In this document: piece by piece, positions 16,564 through 25,681 of the stretch
Numbering within the stretch: the stretch's first letter is position 1
Layout of the letters: each line of letters begins with the position of its first letter
NCBI RefSeq assembly: GCF_005862305.2
Contig: NZ_CP054021.1
Span: forward strand, 4,009,501 to 4,073,500
Origin: Rhizobium indicum
Lineage (GTDB): Bacteria > Pseudomonadota > Alphaproteobacteria > Rhizobiales > Rhizobiaceae
DNA length: 64,000 nucleotides
Direction: 5' to 3'
Notes under the pieces: model-generated
The model's database searches: none
Seen by the model: the letters and a program-made list of their open reading frames with translations, nothing else
Told to the model about the DNA's origin: nothing
Translations under genes and position numbers: made by a program

Positions 16564-18243
16564 ATGCCATCAATCAAATCCGATATCGAAATCGCGCGCG
16601 CCGCGGCCAAAAAGCCGATCTTCGAAATCGGGGCGAAACTTGGTATTCCGGTCGAGCAACTCGTTCCCTATGGTCACGACAAGGCGAAGGTCAGCGCCGA
16701 GTTCATCGCCGCGCAAGCGGGCAAGAAGGACGGCAAGCTGATCCTCGTCACCGCGATCAATCCGACACCGGCGGGCGAGGGCAAGACGACCACCACCGTC
16801 GGGCTCGGCGACGGGCTGAACCGGATCGGCAAGAAAGCCATAGTCTGCATCCGCGAGGCCTCGCTCGGTCCGTGCTTCGGCGTCAAGGGCGGGGCGGCTG
16901 GCGGCGGTTATGCGCAGGTCGTGCCGATGGAAGACATCAACCTGCATTTCACCGGCGATTTCCATGCGATCACATCGGCGCACAATCTGCTGGCGGCGAT
17001 GGTCGACAACCACATCTATTGGGGCAACGAAGAGAATATCGACATCCGCCGCATCACCTGGCGGCGGGTCATGGACATGAACGACCGGGCACTCAGAAGC
17101 ATGGTCTCATCGCTCGGAGGCGTCGCCAACGGTTTCCCGCGCCAGGGCGGGTTCGACATCACCGTCGCCTCCGAGGTCATGGCGATCCTCTGCCTTGCCA
17201 CCGATCTCAAGGATCTGGAGCGGCGGCTGGGCGACATCATCATCGGCTATCGTTTCGACAGGACACCGGTCCATGCGCGCGACCTGAAGGCCGACGGCGC
17301 CATGGCGGTGCTGTTGAAAGATGCGATGCAGCCGAACCTGGTGCAGACGCTGGAGAACAATCCGGCCTTCGTGCATGGCGGGCCCTTCGCCAATATCGCC
17401 CATGGCTGCAATTCGGTGACGGCGACGAAGACGGCGCTGAAGCTCGGCGACTATGTGGTGACGGAAGCAGGGTTCGGCGCCGATCTCGGAGCGGAAAAAT
17501 TCTTCGACATCAAGTGCCGCAAGGCGGGGCTGAAGCCGGATGCGGCAGTCATCGTCGCGACCGTCCGGGCGCTGAAGATGAATGGCGGGGTGAAGAAGGA
17601 CGATCTCGGCACGGAGGATGTCACGGCGCTGAAGAAGGGCTGCGCCAATCTTGGCCGGCACGTCGCCAATGTGCGCCGTTTCGGGGTGCCCGTCGTTGTG
17701 GCGATCAACCATTTCGTCTCGGATACCGACGCCGAGATCGCGGCGGTCAAGGAATTCGTCTCGAGGCTTGGCGCCGAGGCGATCCTCTGCCGCCACTGGG
17801 CGCTGGGTTCGGCCGGCATCGAGGAACTGGCGCACAAGGTGGTGGAACTGGCCGAATCCGGGCAAGCGAAATTCCAGCCGCTTTACGGCGACGATCTTTC
17901 GCTGTTCGAGAAGATCGAGATCGTCGCCTCGAAAATCTATCACGCCGGCGAGGTGACGGCCGACAAGGCGGTGCGCGACCAGTTGCAGACATGGGAGGAG
18001 CAGGGTTACGGCAAGCTGCCGATCTGCATGGCGAAGACGCAATATTCCTTCTCCACCGATCCGAACCTGCGCGGCGCGCCGGAAGGCCACATCGTCACCG
18101 TGCGAGAGGTGCGGCTTTCGGCGGGAGCGGGCTTCGTCGTCGCCATCACCGGCGAGATCATGACGATGCCGGGCTTGCCGAAATCACCCTCGGCGGAACG
18201 GATTTTCCTGAACGACCAGGGTTATATCGAGGGGTTGTTCTGA
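16564..18243 (+). CDS. fhs: Formate--tetrahydrofolate ligase
   Basis: This 559-residue enzyme makes 10-formyl-THF from formate, THF and ATP, feeding one-carbon metabolism. The P-loop [18 protein letters not shown] starts near residue 68. Strong family blocks follow: [86 protein letters not shown] and [16 protein letters not shown] start at [12 protein letters not shown] after GGGGGAA; an upstream in-frame stretch of 36 residues carries no family features. Its 3' end overlaps the convergent small membrane protein gene by 22 nt. Confidence 0.95.
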   Translation: MPSIKSDIEIARAAAKKPIFEIGAKLGIPVEQLVPYGHDKAKVSAEFIAAQAGKKDGKLILVTAINPTPAGEGKTTTTVGLGDGLNRIGKKAIVCIREASLGPCFGVKGGAAGGGYAQVVPMEDINLHFTGDFHAITSAHNLLAAMVDNHIYWGNEENIDIRRITWRRVMDMNDRALRSMVSSLGGVANGFPRQGGFDITVASEVMAILCLATDLKDLERRLGDIIIGYRFDRTPVHARDLKADGAMAVLLKDAMQPNLVQTLENNPAFVHGGPFANIAHGCNSVTATKTALKLGDYVVTEAGFGADLGAEKFFDIKCRKAGLKPDAAVIVATVRALKMNGGVKKDDLGTEDVTALKKGCANLGRHVANVRRFGVPVVVAINHFVSDTDAEIAAVKEFVSRLGAEAILCRHWALGSAGIEELAHKVVELAESGQAKFQPLYGDDLSLFEKIEIVASKIYHAGEVTADKAVRDQLQTWEEQGYGKLPICMAKTQYSFSTDPNLRGAPEGHIVTVREVRLSAGAGFVVAITGEIMTMPGLPKSPSAERIFLNDQGYIEGLF

Positions 18244-18449
18244 GCCGGTGACGGCTTACCAAAGCGCTCGACCAGATGTTGCTGCCGACGCTTTTCAAAG
18301 TCCGGATCGATGAACAGCCAGATGAAAAGGCTTTGCAGCGTGCCGATGAACAACATTCCTATGGCAAAGAGCCAATGTAACTCACCGGTAAAAATGAATC
18401 CGATAGCGGCAACCAGGAGAACCAGGATCACGTTCCCAATGATCTTCAT
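18222..18449 (-). CDS. Small two-helix membrane protein
   Basis: A 75-residue protein with two hydrophobic segments (about 4-22 and 27-47, [16 protein letters not shown] and [20 protein letters not shown]) and a charged C-terminal tail ([19 protein letters not shown]). I do not recognise the family. Its last 22 nt overlap the 3' end of fhs on the other strand. The ATG is not preceded by a strong ribosome-binding site, but the compositional pattern fits a real small membrane protein. Confidence 0.5.
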   Translation of the reverse strand: MKIIGNVILVLLVAAIGFIFTGELHWLFAIGMLFIGTLQSLFIWLFIDPDFEKRRQQHLVERFGKPSPAQNNPSI

Positions 18450-18536
18450 ATGCTGCTGGCCTCTTCTACAAATTGCAGCTTCGATTTGGGTATTTCGCGG
18501 CTCGATTCAAGCGGGAATCGCAAGCTACTGAAATGA

Positions 18537-19490
18537 CTAGTGACAGTAGCGATAGCCGCCCTTCCTCTCGATCACGTCGAGATGGAAATGCGTCTCATGG
18601 GCGGCGTCGCTTTCGGGGTCGAGGACGGTGGTGAAGTAGAGGCAGCCGGCGGCGCTGACGGTGCGCTGGAAGGCGCCGGTCAGCGTCGGATCCTCGCGGC
18701 GGGAGCGGACGGCGACATCCTCGCCCTTTTCGAAATGGAAGCTCGCAATATCGATGGCGTTGCCGCGGGCATGCTCGGAGATCTTGCCGGTTCCGGCGCC
18801 GTTGCGCAGACGGCACATATAGGACGTTGCCTGGTTGACGGTGGTGATGCGGCCCTGCTCCGGCAGGGCGGCGGAAGCCGCCGGGATGACGCTGTCCTTC
18901 ATCCAGCGGGCAAGGGCGAGTGCCGCCGGGCAGCGCATCGTCGCCTCCGGCTTCAGCCTGATGCCGGGCAGGGCTTCGGAGACGATGATCGGCTTGTCGA
19001 TGCCGCAGCCGTTGCCGTCGTCGATGCGCTGCGTGTCCTTGAAGACGACGCCCAGGGACTGGAGTGCGGCCGTGCATTTGGCATGCTCGGCATCGCTTTC
19101 GGGTTCGATCGTCAGGTTTTGCTCTTCAAGTGTCTGCTCGCCGGGCGGCTTACCTTCTTCCGTCGGCGGCTGCGAGCTATCGGGGCTACCTGGCGGCCGC
19201 GGCGGACCTTGCATCGGCTCTGCCGACCCGGGCTTTGAGGGTGCGGCCTGCGGCGTTGGCGGCGGGCTCGATGCCGGTGCCTGCGGATCCTTTAGATCGG
19301 GTTTCGGCTGAGGGGCCGGGACCTCTTCAGGCTTGGGCGGTTCTGCCTTTTCCGAAGAAGGGGAGGCGGGGCTGGTCGCCTGTCCGGCATCTGGCCGAGG
19401 TTCGGGCATTGGGCCTCGCGGGGGCAGGCGGGCGCCGGCAAGAATAGCGGTTGCGGCGAAAAGGATCGCCAATGTCGAAAGTTTTCTCAA
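18537..19490 (-). CDS. Extensin-family (M15-like) exported protein
   Basis: A 317-residue protein. It begins at TTG 19490 (MRKLSTLAILFAATAILAG), with GAGGA about 11 nt upstream, and has a signal peptide. Residues about 25-120 are a Pro/Ser/Glu-rich spacer. The C-terminal part is the extensin-like domain (PF06904), which shares the fold of M15 D-Ala-D-Ala peptidases: SEHARGNAIDI supplies a His and an Asp and HFHLDV a further His, consistent with a zinc site. It probably acts on peptidoglycan in the periplasm; this is an inference from fold. It stands alone, divergent from the TonB receptor. Confidence 0.82.
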   Translation of the reverse strand: MRKLSTLAILFAATAILAGARLPPRGPMPEPRPDAGQATSPASPSSEKAEPPKPEEVPAPQPKPDLKDPQAPASSPPPTPQAAPSKPGSAEPMQGPPRPPGSPDSSQPPTEEGKPPGEQTLEEQNLTIEPESDAEHAKCTAALQSLGVVFKDTQRIDDGNGCGIDKPIIVSEALPGIRLKPEATMRCPAALALARWMKDSVIPAASAALPEQGRITTVNQATSYMCRLRNGAGTGKISEHARGNAIDIASFHFEKGEDVAVRSRREDPTLTGAFQRTVSAAGCLYFTTVLDPESDAAHETHFHLDVIERKGGYRYCH

Positions 19491-19580
19491 CGCGTCCGAT
19501 TCCTCGTATCCGTGGCTAAAGACAACGCATGAGGGCGTTTTTCGTTGCAATTGTGCAACGTGATTGAAGATCGCTAAAAC

Positions 19581-19597
19581 TTGATAGATATATTCAA
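19581..19597. promoter_or_regulatory. Candidate iron-responsive operator (IRO)
   Basis: TTGATAGATATATTCAA is a palindrome that fits the RirA-type iron-responsive pattern TGA-N9-TCA and is AT-rich inside a GC-rich genome. It lies about 160 nt before the TonB receptor ATG and 17 nt before a short upstream reading frame. An iron-repressed promoter here is an inference. Confidence 0.55.
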
Positions 19598-19613
19598 CAT
19601 AAAACGAGGACTT

Positions 19614-19685
19614 ATGTTGACAATGCTCCTCATGTTTTTTATGCGGCAAAAAGAAGGCGGAATTCTGCTCCGCCTTCATCCGTAA
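19614..19685 (+). CDS. Short upstream reading frame (23 codons) before the TonB receptor
   Basis: ATG at 19614 follows ACGAGGACTT, so GAGG is well spaced. The product starts MLTMLLMFFM and ends RLHP, 23 residues, hydrophobic at the start. The second half of the frame is a perfect hairpin: GAAGGCGGA (about 19653-19661) with TCCGCCTTC after a 7-nt loop. It is not HemP/HmuP, whose C-terminus differs. It may be a leader peptide coupling translation or transcription to the receptor, or it may be chance. Confidence 0.35.
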   Translation: MLTMLLMFFMRQKEGGILLRLHP

Positions 19686-19758
19686 AAGCCCAGCCAGCCC
19701 CTCGAGCGTGCGAACGCCACGACCAGCCAGCCCGGTAGTCATCATTAGAGGGTAGGTT

Positions 19759-22017
19759 ATGATCGTCCGGCATTGGCGCTCGGTTCTATTGGTCTGCACG
19801 GCAGCCACAGTTGTTCTTCCTGTTTCGCAGTCTTTCGCGCAAAGCGCTCCGGCAACGGCGCCGCAAGCCACGGCGGAGGACAGCACCGTCCTGCAGAAGA
19901 TCGTCGTCAAGGGCAAACGCGTGGCGCCGGGCAGCGTCGCCGATACGCCGCTTGCCACCGAGATCACCGCCAAGCAGCTCGAAGAAAAGCAGGTCACCAA
20001 TTTCGACGATATCGGCCGCAGCGTCGATGCAGGCGTGAATTATTCACGCGGCGACGCGGGCTTCAACCTGCGCGGCCTTTCCGGCGCTCGCATTCTGACC
20101 ACCATCGACGGCATTCCGATCCCGTATATTTCGAATAGTTCGCGCCAGGGTGCCTTTGCGCCGGCCAACGCCAATGGCGGCGGCGACACCTTCGATTTCG
20201 ATTCACTGTCCTCGCTCGATATCGTGCGCGGTGCGGATTCGAGCAAGGGCGGTTCCGGCATGCTCGGCGGCGCCATCGTTCTCAATACGCTGGAGCCGGA
20301 GGATCTTATTCCCGAAGGCCGGGATTGGGGTGCGATCGTCAAGTCGACCTATGACAGCGAAGACCGCAGCATTTCCGGCTCGGCCGCCGCTGCCAAGAAG
20401 ATCGGCAACACGTCGATCCTCTTTCAGGGCGGCTACCGCAAGGGCCATGAACGCGACAATATGGGCGACAATGATAGCTACGGCCGTTTCCGCACCGAGG
20501 CGAATCCGGCTGATTTCGATCAGAACAACCTGCTCTTCAAACTGCGCCAGGAGCTGGAAGGCGGCCATCGCATCGGCTTGACAGCGGAGCGATTCCGCCG
20601 CGATCTTAAGACCGACCTGCGCCAACTCCAGGGAGGCACCAGTCCTCGCAACTTCATGATCAACAATTATGACAGTCGCGAACTGCGTGACCGCGATCGC
20701 GTATCGCTCGATTATGATTATGAAGCGCAGTCCTCCGACGCGTTCTTCAGCAGTGCACGTGCCACGCTCTATTGGCTGGATTTGAAGAAGGAAGCCGGCA
20801 GCAGGGGCCGTACGACCGCCAATGTCGCCTATGGACGTAACAACGAGATTGAAAACGAAACCTGGGGCTTCAGTGGTACGGCAACGAAGGATTTCGAATA
20901 TTCCGGTCTTAGCCACTCCGTTCGGGTGGGCCTCGACGTCGGCGTTTCGAGCTGGAGCCAGTATAGCTGGGCACTTTGCCCGACGCCCACAACGTGCCCG
21001 GCGCTGAACAACCAGGCGGAAGTGCCCAATGTCGACAGCCAGAATCTTGGGCTTGTTGTCGAAGACAAGATCGAAATCGGCAATACCGGCTTCGCGCTGA
21101 CACCCGGCTTCCGCTTCGACTGGTTCAACTACAATCCCTCGACCGGCGGGAGTTTCGCAAGCAATACCGGGCTTACCCGTTTCGGGGACCTGAACGACCG
21201 AACGGAAGCTGGCCTGTCACCAAAGATTCTTGCGACATACGAGCTGACGCCTGACGTGCAGCTCTACATGCAGCTGGCAGTGGGGTTCCGGGCACCCACC
21301 GTGGACGAACTCTACAGCCGCTTCTACAATCCGACGGGCCGCTACGCCCAGCTCGGCAATCCCGATCTGGAATCCGAAATCGGCCGCGGCGTCGAAATCG
21401 GCGCTAACTTTGACACGGGCGATTTTACCGGTCGGGTCGCGGCCTTCCACACCCGCTACCAGAACTTTATCGAGACGGTGACGAGCGTCGACGCGACCGG
21501 CTTTACGGAATTCAACTACACGAACGTGTCTGCGGCCACGATCTCCGGTATTGAAGCCAGCGCCGCCAAGACATTCAATAACGGCATAAATCTGCATGCG
21601 TCACTTGCCTATGCATATGGCAGAAATGAAGAAACCACTCAGCGCCTACGCTCGGTGGCACCGTTCAAGGCGATCGTCGGCGGCGGCTGGAGCAACGAGA
21701 ATTTCGGCTTCGACCTTTCCTCGACGCTGTCGGCCGGCATGCTCACAGACCATCTCGATACGCCCGTCAGCAACACCAACGACACGACCTTCGATGCGCC
21801 CGGCTACGCAATCGTCGACCTGACTGGCTGGTGGACGCCGGAACAGGTGCCGGGCCTGCGCGTGCAGGCAGGCGTCTACAACATCTTTGATCAGGAACAT
21901 TACAACGCGCTCGCCGTGCGCGAGGTCAATCTGAGCTCGGCGACGGCGTCCCAGCCGCGGGAGTGGTATTCGGAGCCGGGCCGTACATTCAAGGTCTCGA
22001 TCACCAAGACTTTCTGA
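19759..22017 (+). CDS. TonB-dependent outer-membrane receptor, hemoglobin/transferrin/lactoferrin type
   Basis: A 752-residue outer-membrane receptor. Signal peptide to about FAQS-A; a TonB-box-like STVLQKIVVKGKR near 42-55; plug domain (FDDIGRSVDAGVNYSRGDAGFNLRGLSGARILTTIDGIP) to about 180; 22-strand barrel; ending in Phe (KVSITKTF). It has the FRAP motif (GFRAPTVDELYSRF) and an NPNL-like GNPDL. Heme receptors of this group usually carry a conserved His between these motifs, but here that stretch has none, so heme as cargo is not assured. A candidate iron-responsive operator lies upstream. No TonB, periplasmic binding protein or permease is adjacent. SD GAGGGTAGG precedes ATG 19759. Confidence 0.88.
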   Translation: MIVRHWRSVLLVCTAATVVLPVSQSFAQSAPATAPQATAEDSTVLQKIVVKGKRVAPGSVADTPLATEITAKQLEEKQVTNFDDIGRSVDAGVNYSRGDAGFNLRGLSGARILTTIDGIPIPYISNSSRQGAFAPANANGGGDTFDFDSLSSLDIVRGADSSKGGSGMLGGAIVLNTLEPEDLIPEGRDWGAIVKSTYDSEDRSISGSAAAAKKIGNTSILFQGGYRKGHERDNMGDNDSYGRFRTEANPADFDQNNLLFKLRQELEGGHRIGLTAERFRRDLKTDLRQLQGGTSPRNFMINNYDSRELRDRDRVSLDYDYEAQSSDAFFSSARATLYWLDLKKEAGSRGRTTANVAYGRNNEIENETWGFSGTATKDFEYSGLSHSVRVGLDVGVSSWSQYSWALCPTPTTCPALNNQAEVPNVDSQNLGLVVEDKIEIGNTGFALTPGFRFDWFNYNPSTGGSFASNTGLTRFGDLNDRTEAGLSPKILATYELTPDVQLYMQLAVGFRAPTVDELYSRFYNPTGRYAQLGNPDLESEIGRGVEIGANFDTGDFTGRVAAFHTRYQNFIETVTSVDATGFTEFNYTNVSAATISGIEASAAKTFNNGINLHASLAYAYGRNEETTQRLRSVAPFKAIVGGGWSNENFGFDLSSTLSAGMLTDHLDTPVSNTNDTTFDAPGYAIVDLTGWWTPEQVPGLRVQAGVYNIFDQEHYNALAVREVNLSSATASQPREWYSEPGRTFKVSITKTF

Positions 22018-22045
22018 TCGCGATCACGCCTTCAAGGCTGGGGAG

Positions 22046-22070
22046 GGGCGGCTTTTGGGCCGCCCTTTTT
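22046..22070 (+). terminator. Rho-independent terminator of the TonB receptor gene
   Basis: GGGCGGC (22046-22052) pairs with GCCGCCC (22059-22065), followed by TTTTT. It is 28 nt after the receptor stop. Confidence 0.85.
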
Positions 22071-22124
22071 CATTCCCACAATCGCCTCTTGCGCAATGGC
22101 TGATCTCAGGCTAACAATTTTCTC

Positions 22125-22169
22125 ATGATCAAGTCATTGAACATTGCTGTTTGGTGGTGGGTTCGCTAA
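22125..22169 (+). CDS. trpL: trp operon leader peptide
   Basis: A 14-residue peptide, MIKSLNIAVWWWVR, with three consecutive Trp codons (TGG x3) near its end. The position, 115 nt before trpE(G) and directly before a terminator with an alternative hairpin, is the classic arrangement for attenuation by charged tRNA-Trp, as known for Sinorhizobium trpE(G). Confidence 0.9.
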   Translation: MIKSLNIAVWWWVR

Positions 22170-22237
22170 GGCGGCCTCGACCAATCGTGTCCAAAGACGA
22201 CGAGTGAGCCGCCCGAAACTTCGAGGCGGCTTTTTTT
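22170..22237 (+). promoter_or_regulatory. trpE(G) transcription attenuator
   Basis: Three segments can pair in two ways. GGCGGC (22170-22175) can pair with GCCGCC (22208-22213), forming the antiterminator. That second segment can instead pair with GGCGGC (22225-22230), forming the terminator, which is followed by TTTTTTT (22231-22237). Ribosome stalling at the three Trp codons of the leader would free the antiterminator when tryptophan is scarce. Confidence 0.88.
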
Positions 22238-22283
22238 GTTTTATGGCCGCCTGTCGTCCGGGCCCCGATAACGGAGTGGAACA

Positions 22284-24473
22284 ATGGTAACGATCCTGCG
22301 GGATGATGGTGCGGAAATCTACGAGACCAAGGGCGGCATTACGGTCACGCGGCAGCGGCGGGCGATCCCCTACGGCGATGCGGTCTCTTCCTATATCGAC
22401 AAGCTCGACGAGCGCCGCGGCGCGGTGTTTTCGTCGAACTACGAATATCCGGGCCGCTATACACGCTGGGATACGGCCGTCGTCGATCCGCCGCTCGGCA
22501 TCTCCTCATTCGGGCGCGACGTCTGGATCGAGGCCTATAATGAACGCGGCGAGGTTATCCTCGGCTTCGTGACCGAGCGGCTGAAGACCGTGTCCGACAT
22601 CGTGCTCGGCGCTTCCTCGGCTCGCCGTCTCGACCTCACCGTCAAGACGCCGGACCGGGTGTTCACCGAGGAAGAACGCTCGAAGATGCCGACGGTCTTC
22701 ACGGTGCTGCGCGCCGTCACCGACCTGTTTTATTCGCAGGCAGATGCAAGCCTCGGGTTCTATGGCGCCTTCGGATACGACATCGCCTTCCAGTTCGATG
22801 CGATCGATCTGAAGCTGACGCGACCCTCCGACCAGTGCGACATGGTGCTCTACCTGCCGGACGAGATCCTCGTCGTCGACAACTACGCCGCCAAGGCCTG
22901 GGTCGACCGTTACGACTTCGAAAAAGACGGCGTGACGACCGAGGGCAAGGCCCAAGATATCGCAGCGGAGCCCTTCAAACACACGGATGCCATTCCGCCG
23001 AAGAGCGATCACCGGCCGGGCGAATATGCCGAGCTCGTCACCAAGGCGAAGGAAAGTTTCCGCAAGGGCGACCTTTTCGAAGTCGTGCCCGGGCAGAAAT
23101 TCATGGAGCGCTGCGACAGCAAGCCGTCCGACATTTCCAAGCGGCTGAAGGCGATCAATCCGTCGCCCTATTCCTTCTTCATCAATCTCGGCCATCAGGA
23201 ATATCTGGTCGGCGCCTCGCCCGAAATGTTCGTGCGCGTTTCCGGCCGTCGCATTGAGACCTGCCCGATTTCGGGCACGATCAAGCGCGGCGACGACCCG
23301 ATCGCCGACAGCGAGCAGATCCTGAAGCTCCTGAATTCCAAGAAGGACGAGTCCGAGCTCACCATGTGCTCGGATGTCGACCGCAACGACAAAAGCCGTG
23401 TCTGCGAGCCGGGTTCGGTCAAGGTGATCGGCCGCCGGCAGATCGAGATGTATTCGCGCCTCATCCACACGGTCGACCATATCGAGGGGCGGCTGCGCGA
23501 CGATATGGACGCTTTCGACGGTTTCCTCAGCCACGCCTGGGCCGTCACCGTCACCGGCGCCCCGAAGCTCTGGGCGATGCGCTTCATCGAGAGCCATGAA
23601 AAAAGCCCACGCGCCTGGTATGGTGGGGCGATCGGCATGGTCGGCTTCAACGGCGACATGAACACCGGCCTGACGCTGCGCACCGTGCGCATCAAGGACG
23701 GTATCGCCGAGGTGCGCGCCGGCGCGACGCTGCTCAACGATTCCATTCCTGACGAAGAAGAAGCCGAAACAGAACTGAAGGCCTCTGCCATGCTTTCCGC
23801 CATCCGAGACGCCAAGACGGGCAATTCCGGCAGGGTCCAGCGCGATGTCGCAAGCGTCGGCAAGGGCGTCAGCATCCTGCTCGTCGATCACGAGGACAGC
23901 TTCGTCCACACGCTCGCCAATTACTTCCGCCAGACGGGGGCGACGGTTTCGACCGTGCGCACGCCGGTGCCGGAGGAAATCTTCGACCGGCTGAACCCGG
24001 ACCTCGTCGTGCTGTCGCCCGGACCCGGAACACCGAAGGATTTCGACTGCAAGGCGACGATCAAGAAGGCACGGGCGCGCAACCTGCCGATCTTCGGCGT
24101 CTGCCTCGGTCTGCAGGCGCTCGCCGAAGCCTATGGCGGGGAACTGCGCCATTTGGCGCTGCCGATGCACGGCAAGCCCTCGCGCATCCGCGTGCTGGAA
24201 CCGGGCATCGTCTTCTCCGGCCTTGCCAAGGAGGTGACGGTCGGCCGCTACCACTCGATCTTCGCCGATCCCTCGACGCTGCCGCGCGAGTTCATCATCA
24301 CGGCGGAAAGCGACGACGGCACGATCATGGGCATCGAACACGCCAAGGAACCGATCGCCGCGGTGCAGTTCCATCCGGAGTCGATCATGACGCTCGGCGG
24401 CGATGCCGGGATGCGGATGATCGAAAATGTCGTGGCGCATCTGGCGCGCAAGGTGAAGACGAAGGCTGCCTGA
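22284..24473 (+). CDS. trpE(G): Fused anthranilate synthase TrpE(G)
   Basis: A 729-residue fusion that makes anthranilate from chorismate and glutamine, the first step of tryptophan synthesis. Residues 1 to about 510 are the TrpE chorismate-binding part ([89 protein letters not shown]). Residues about 530-729 are the TrpG glutaminase: [11 protein letters not shown], nucleophile Cys in [12 protein letters not shown], and the His/Glu pair in QFHPESIMT. The fusion is typical of Rhizobiales. Expression is controlled by the leader peptide and attenuator upstream. A terminator follows, so it is monocistronic. Confidence 0.97.
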   Translation: MVTILRDDGAEIYETKGGITVTRQRRAIPYGDAVSSYIDKLDERRGAVFSSNYEYPGRYTRWDTAVVDPPLGISSFGRDVWIEAYNERGEVILGFVTERLKTVSDIVLGASSARRLDLTVKTPDRVFTEEERSKMPTVFTVLRAVTDLFYSQADASLGFYGAFGYDIAFQFDAIDLKLTRPSDQCDMVLYLPDEILVVDNYAAKAWVDRYDFEKDGVTTEGKAQDIAAEPFKHTDAIPPKSDHRPGEYAELVTKAKESFRKGDLFEVVPGQKFMERCDSKPSDISKRLKAINPSPYSFFINLGHQEYLVGASPEMFVRVSGRRIETCPISGTIKRGDDPIADSEQILKLLNSKKDESELTMCSDVDRNDKSRVCEPGSVKVIGRRQIEMYSRLIHTVDHIEGRLRDDMDAFDGFLSHAWAVTVTGAPKLWAMRFIESHEKSPRAWYGGAIGMVGFNGDMNTGLTLRTVRIKDGIAEVRAGATLLNDSIPDEEEAETELKASAMLSAIRDAKTGNSGRVQRDVASVGKGVSILLVDHEDSFVHTLANYFRQTGATVSTVRTPVPEEIFDRLNPDLVVLSPGPGTPKDFDCKATIKKARARNLPIFGVCLGLQALAEAYGGELRHLALPMHGKPSRIRVLEPGIVFSGLAKEVTVGRYHSIFADPSTLPREFIITAESDDGTIMGIEHAKEPIAAVQFHPESIMTLGGDAGMRMIENVVAHLARKVKTKAA

Positions 24474-24490
24474 GGATTTCGACGGTTATT

Positions 24491-24533
24491 CGGCCTGCCC
24501 TTTCACCGACTGCGGGGAGGGGCAGGCCGTTTT
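24491..24533 (+). terminator. Terminator of trpE(G)
   Basis: CGGCCTGCCC (24491-24500) pairs perfectly with GGGCAGGCCG (24520-24529) and is followed by TTTTC. The loop is long at 19 nt. Confidence 0.75.
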
Positions 24534-24600
24534 CGAAAGGCCGGTTGACTTCTTCAGACAAATCAGAACATTTCAGGAACGATCAATCGGGATATTCGAC

Positions 24601-24840
24601 GTGGCCAATGCTGAAAAGTTCATCGTTCTTCCCTATCGCAAGAACCGCGGCAATCTCGTCCCCGGTGAAATGCGCCAGGCATCGAACTCCGTCAGCGCGG
24701 AGAAAATCGCCTCGGCGATGTCGGAGCGTTTCGTCGGCGTGGCGGCTTATGCCGTGATCGTCGATGAGGAAACCGGGGATATGTCGTCGCCGCGGCTGCT
24801 TGCAAAATACGGTGAGATTGCCGATCTCAACGCCGCCTGA
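24601..24840 (+). CDS. Small conserved hypothetical protein
   Basis: A 79-residue soluble protein starting at GTG 24601 (MANAEKFIVLPYRKNRG). I do not recognise a family. It has a mixed alpha/beta look (KFIVLPYRKN, SERFVGVAAYAVIVDEETGDM) and no signal peptide or cysteine. The ribosome-binding site is weak (GGGA about 12 nt upstream). It ends 15 nt before the DUF2161 gene on the same strand, so the two are probably co-transcribed and the little protein could assist it. Confidence 0.55.
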   Translation: MANAEKFIVLPYRKNRGNLVPGEMRQASNSVSAEKIASAMSERFVGVAAYAVIVDEETGDMSSPRLLAKYGEIADLNAA

Positions 24841-24855
24841 GGCGCGGGTTTCAAT

Positions 24856-25527
24856 ATGGAGACATCGCTCTACCTGCCGGTCAAAGCTTTCCTGGAGGCG
24901 GCCGGTTATGTCGTGAAGGGTGAGGTCGGCGGGTGCGATCTCGTGGGCCTCAGCGATGCCGAGCCGCCGGTCGTGGTGGTCTGCGAACTCAAGCTCTCCT
25001 TCAACCTCGAACTGCTTCTGCAGGCGGTCGACCGTGCGGCGATGAGCGATGAGGTCTGGATCGCGGCCCGCGTCTCCGCCAAGGGTCGGGGGCGGGAGAC
25101 CGACAAACGCTATCGCGATCTCTGCCGCAGGCTCGGCATCGGCATGCTCGGCGTCTCCGATGCCGGCGAGGTCAGCATCATCGTCAGCTCCGTCTCGCCG
25201 ATGCCGCGCACCAATCCCAAGCGGCGCACGCGCCTCGTCAAGGAGCATCAGCGCCGCCACGGCGATCCCGCCGTCGGCGGCAGCACGCGGGCGCCGATCA
25301 TGACCGCCTATCGTCAGCAGGTGCTGCTCTGCGCCGCCGCAATCGAGCGTGGGGTCGGGCGGCCGCGGGATATGAAGGCTCAGGTGCCCAATGCCGGCCG
25401 AATCCTGCTCGACAATGTCTACGGATGGTTCGAACGCAAGGAGAAGGGCGTCTACGCCCTTACGCCTGCAGGGCAGGCGGCGCTCTTGCGCTGGCCGCAG
25501 ACTATTCTCTCCGAGCCTGCTCCTTGA
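24856..25527 (+). CDS. DUF2161 protein, probable PD-(D/E)XK-type phosphodiesterase
   Basis: A 223-residue protein of the DUF2161 family (COG5482), annotated elsewhere as putative phosphodiesterase. The N-terminal part shows the restriction-endonuclease-like core: FLEAAGYVVKGEVGGCDLVG, then VVVVCELKLSFNLELLLQAVDR with the ExK of the active site and a conserved Gln. The C-terminal 80 residues (TRAPIMTAYRQQVLLCAAAIERG...ALTPAGQAALLRWP) look like a winged helix. This suggests a nucleic-acid role, but the substrate is unknown. A hairpin terminator follows. Confidence 0.82.
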   Translation: METSLYLPVKAFLEAAGYVVKGEVGGCDLVGLSDAEPPVVVVCELKLSFNLELLLQAVDRAAMSDEVWIAARVSAKGRGRETDKRYRDLCRRLGIGMLGVSDAGEVSIIVSSVSPMPRTNPKRRTRLVKEHQRRHGDPAVGGSTRAPIMTAYRQQVLLCAAAIERGVGRPRDMKAQVPNAGRILLDNVYGWFERKEKGVYALTPAGQAALLRWPQTILSEPAP

Positions 25528-25596
25528 GCCACTCGGAAGGGGAACCTCATTGCCCTTTGACAAATCCGCCGTCTTCCCCCATATCACCCTGAACTG

Positions 25597-25629
25597 AACC
25601 GCCTGCGCGACATTCGCGTGGGCGGTTTT
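25597..25629 (+). terminator. Terminator after the DUF2161 gene
   Basis: AACCGCC (25597-25603) pairs with GGCGGTT (25621-25627), with an inner GCG/CGC extension, followed by a short TTTTG tract. Confidence 0.6.
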
Positions 25630-25681
25630 GCGTTTCAACGGCTTGAAAGCTGCAATTCATTCGCAACCGCAGGGGAACGAT

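Noticed and set aside
19614..19685. HemP/HmuP heme-uptake small protein
   Set aside because: The encoded peptide is too short and lacks the HemP C-terminal motif (YRLRLTxxGKLILTK-like).
22506..24440. Long minus-strand open frame (644 codons) opposite trpE(G)
   Set aside because: Antisense shadow of a strongly conserved gene; the product is a histidine/aspartate/arginine-rich sequence with no family match.
25528..25681. preQ1 riboswitch upstream of the CDF-queF pair
   Set aside because: Only a terminator-like hairpin for the previous gene is seen; the preQ1 aptamer consensus is absent.
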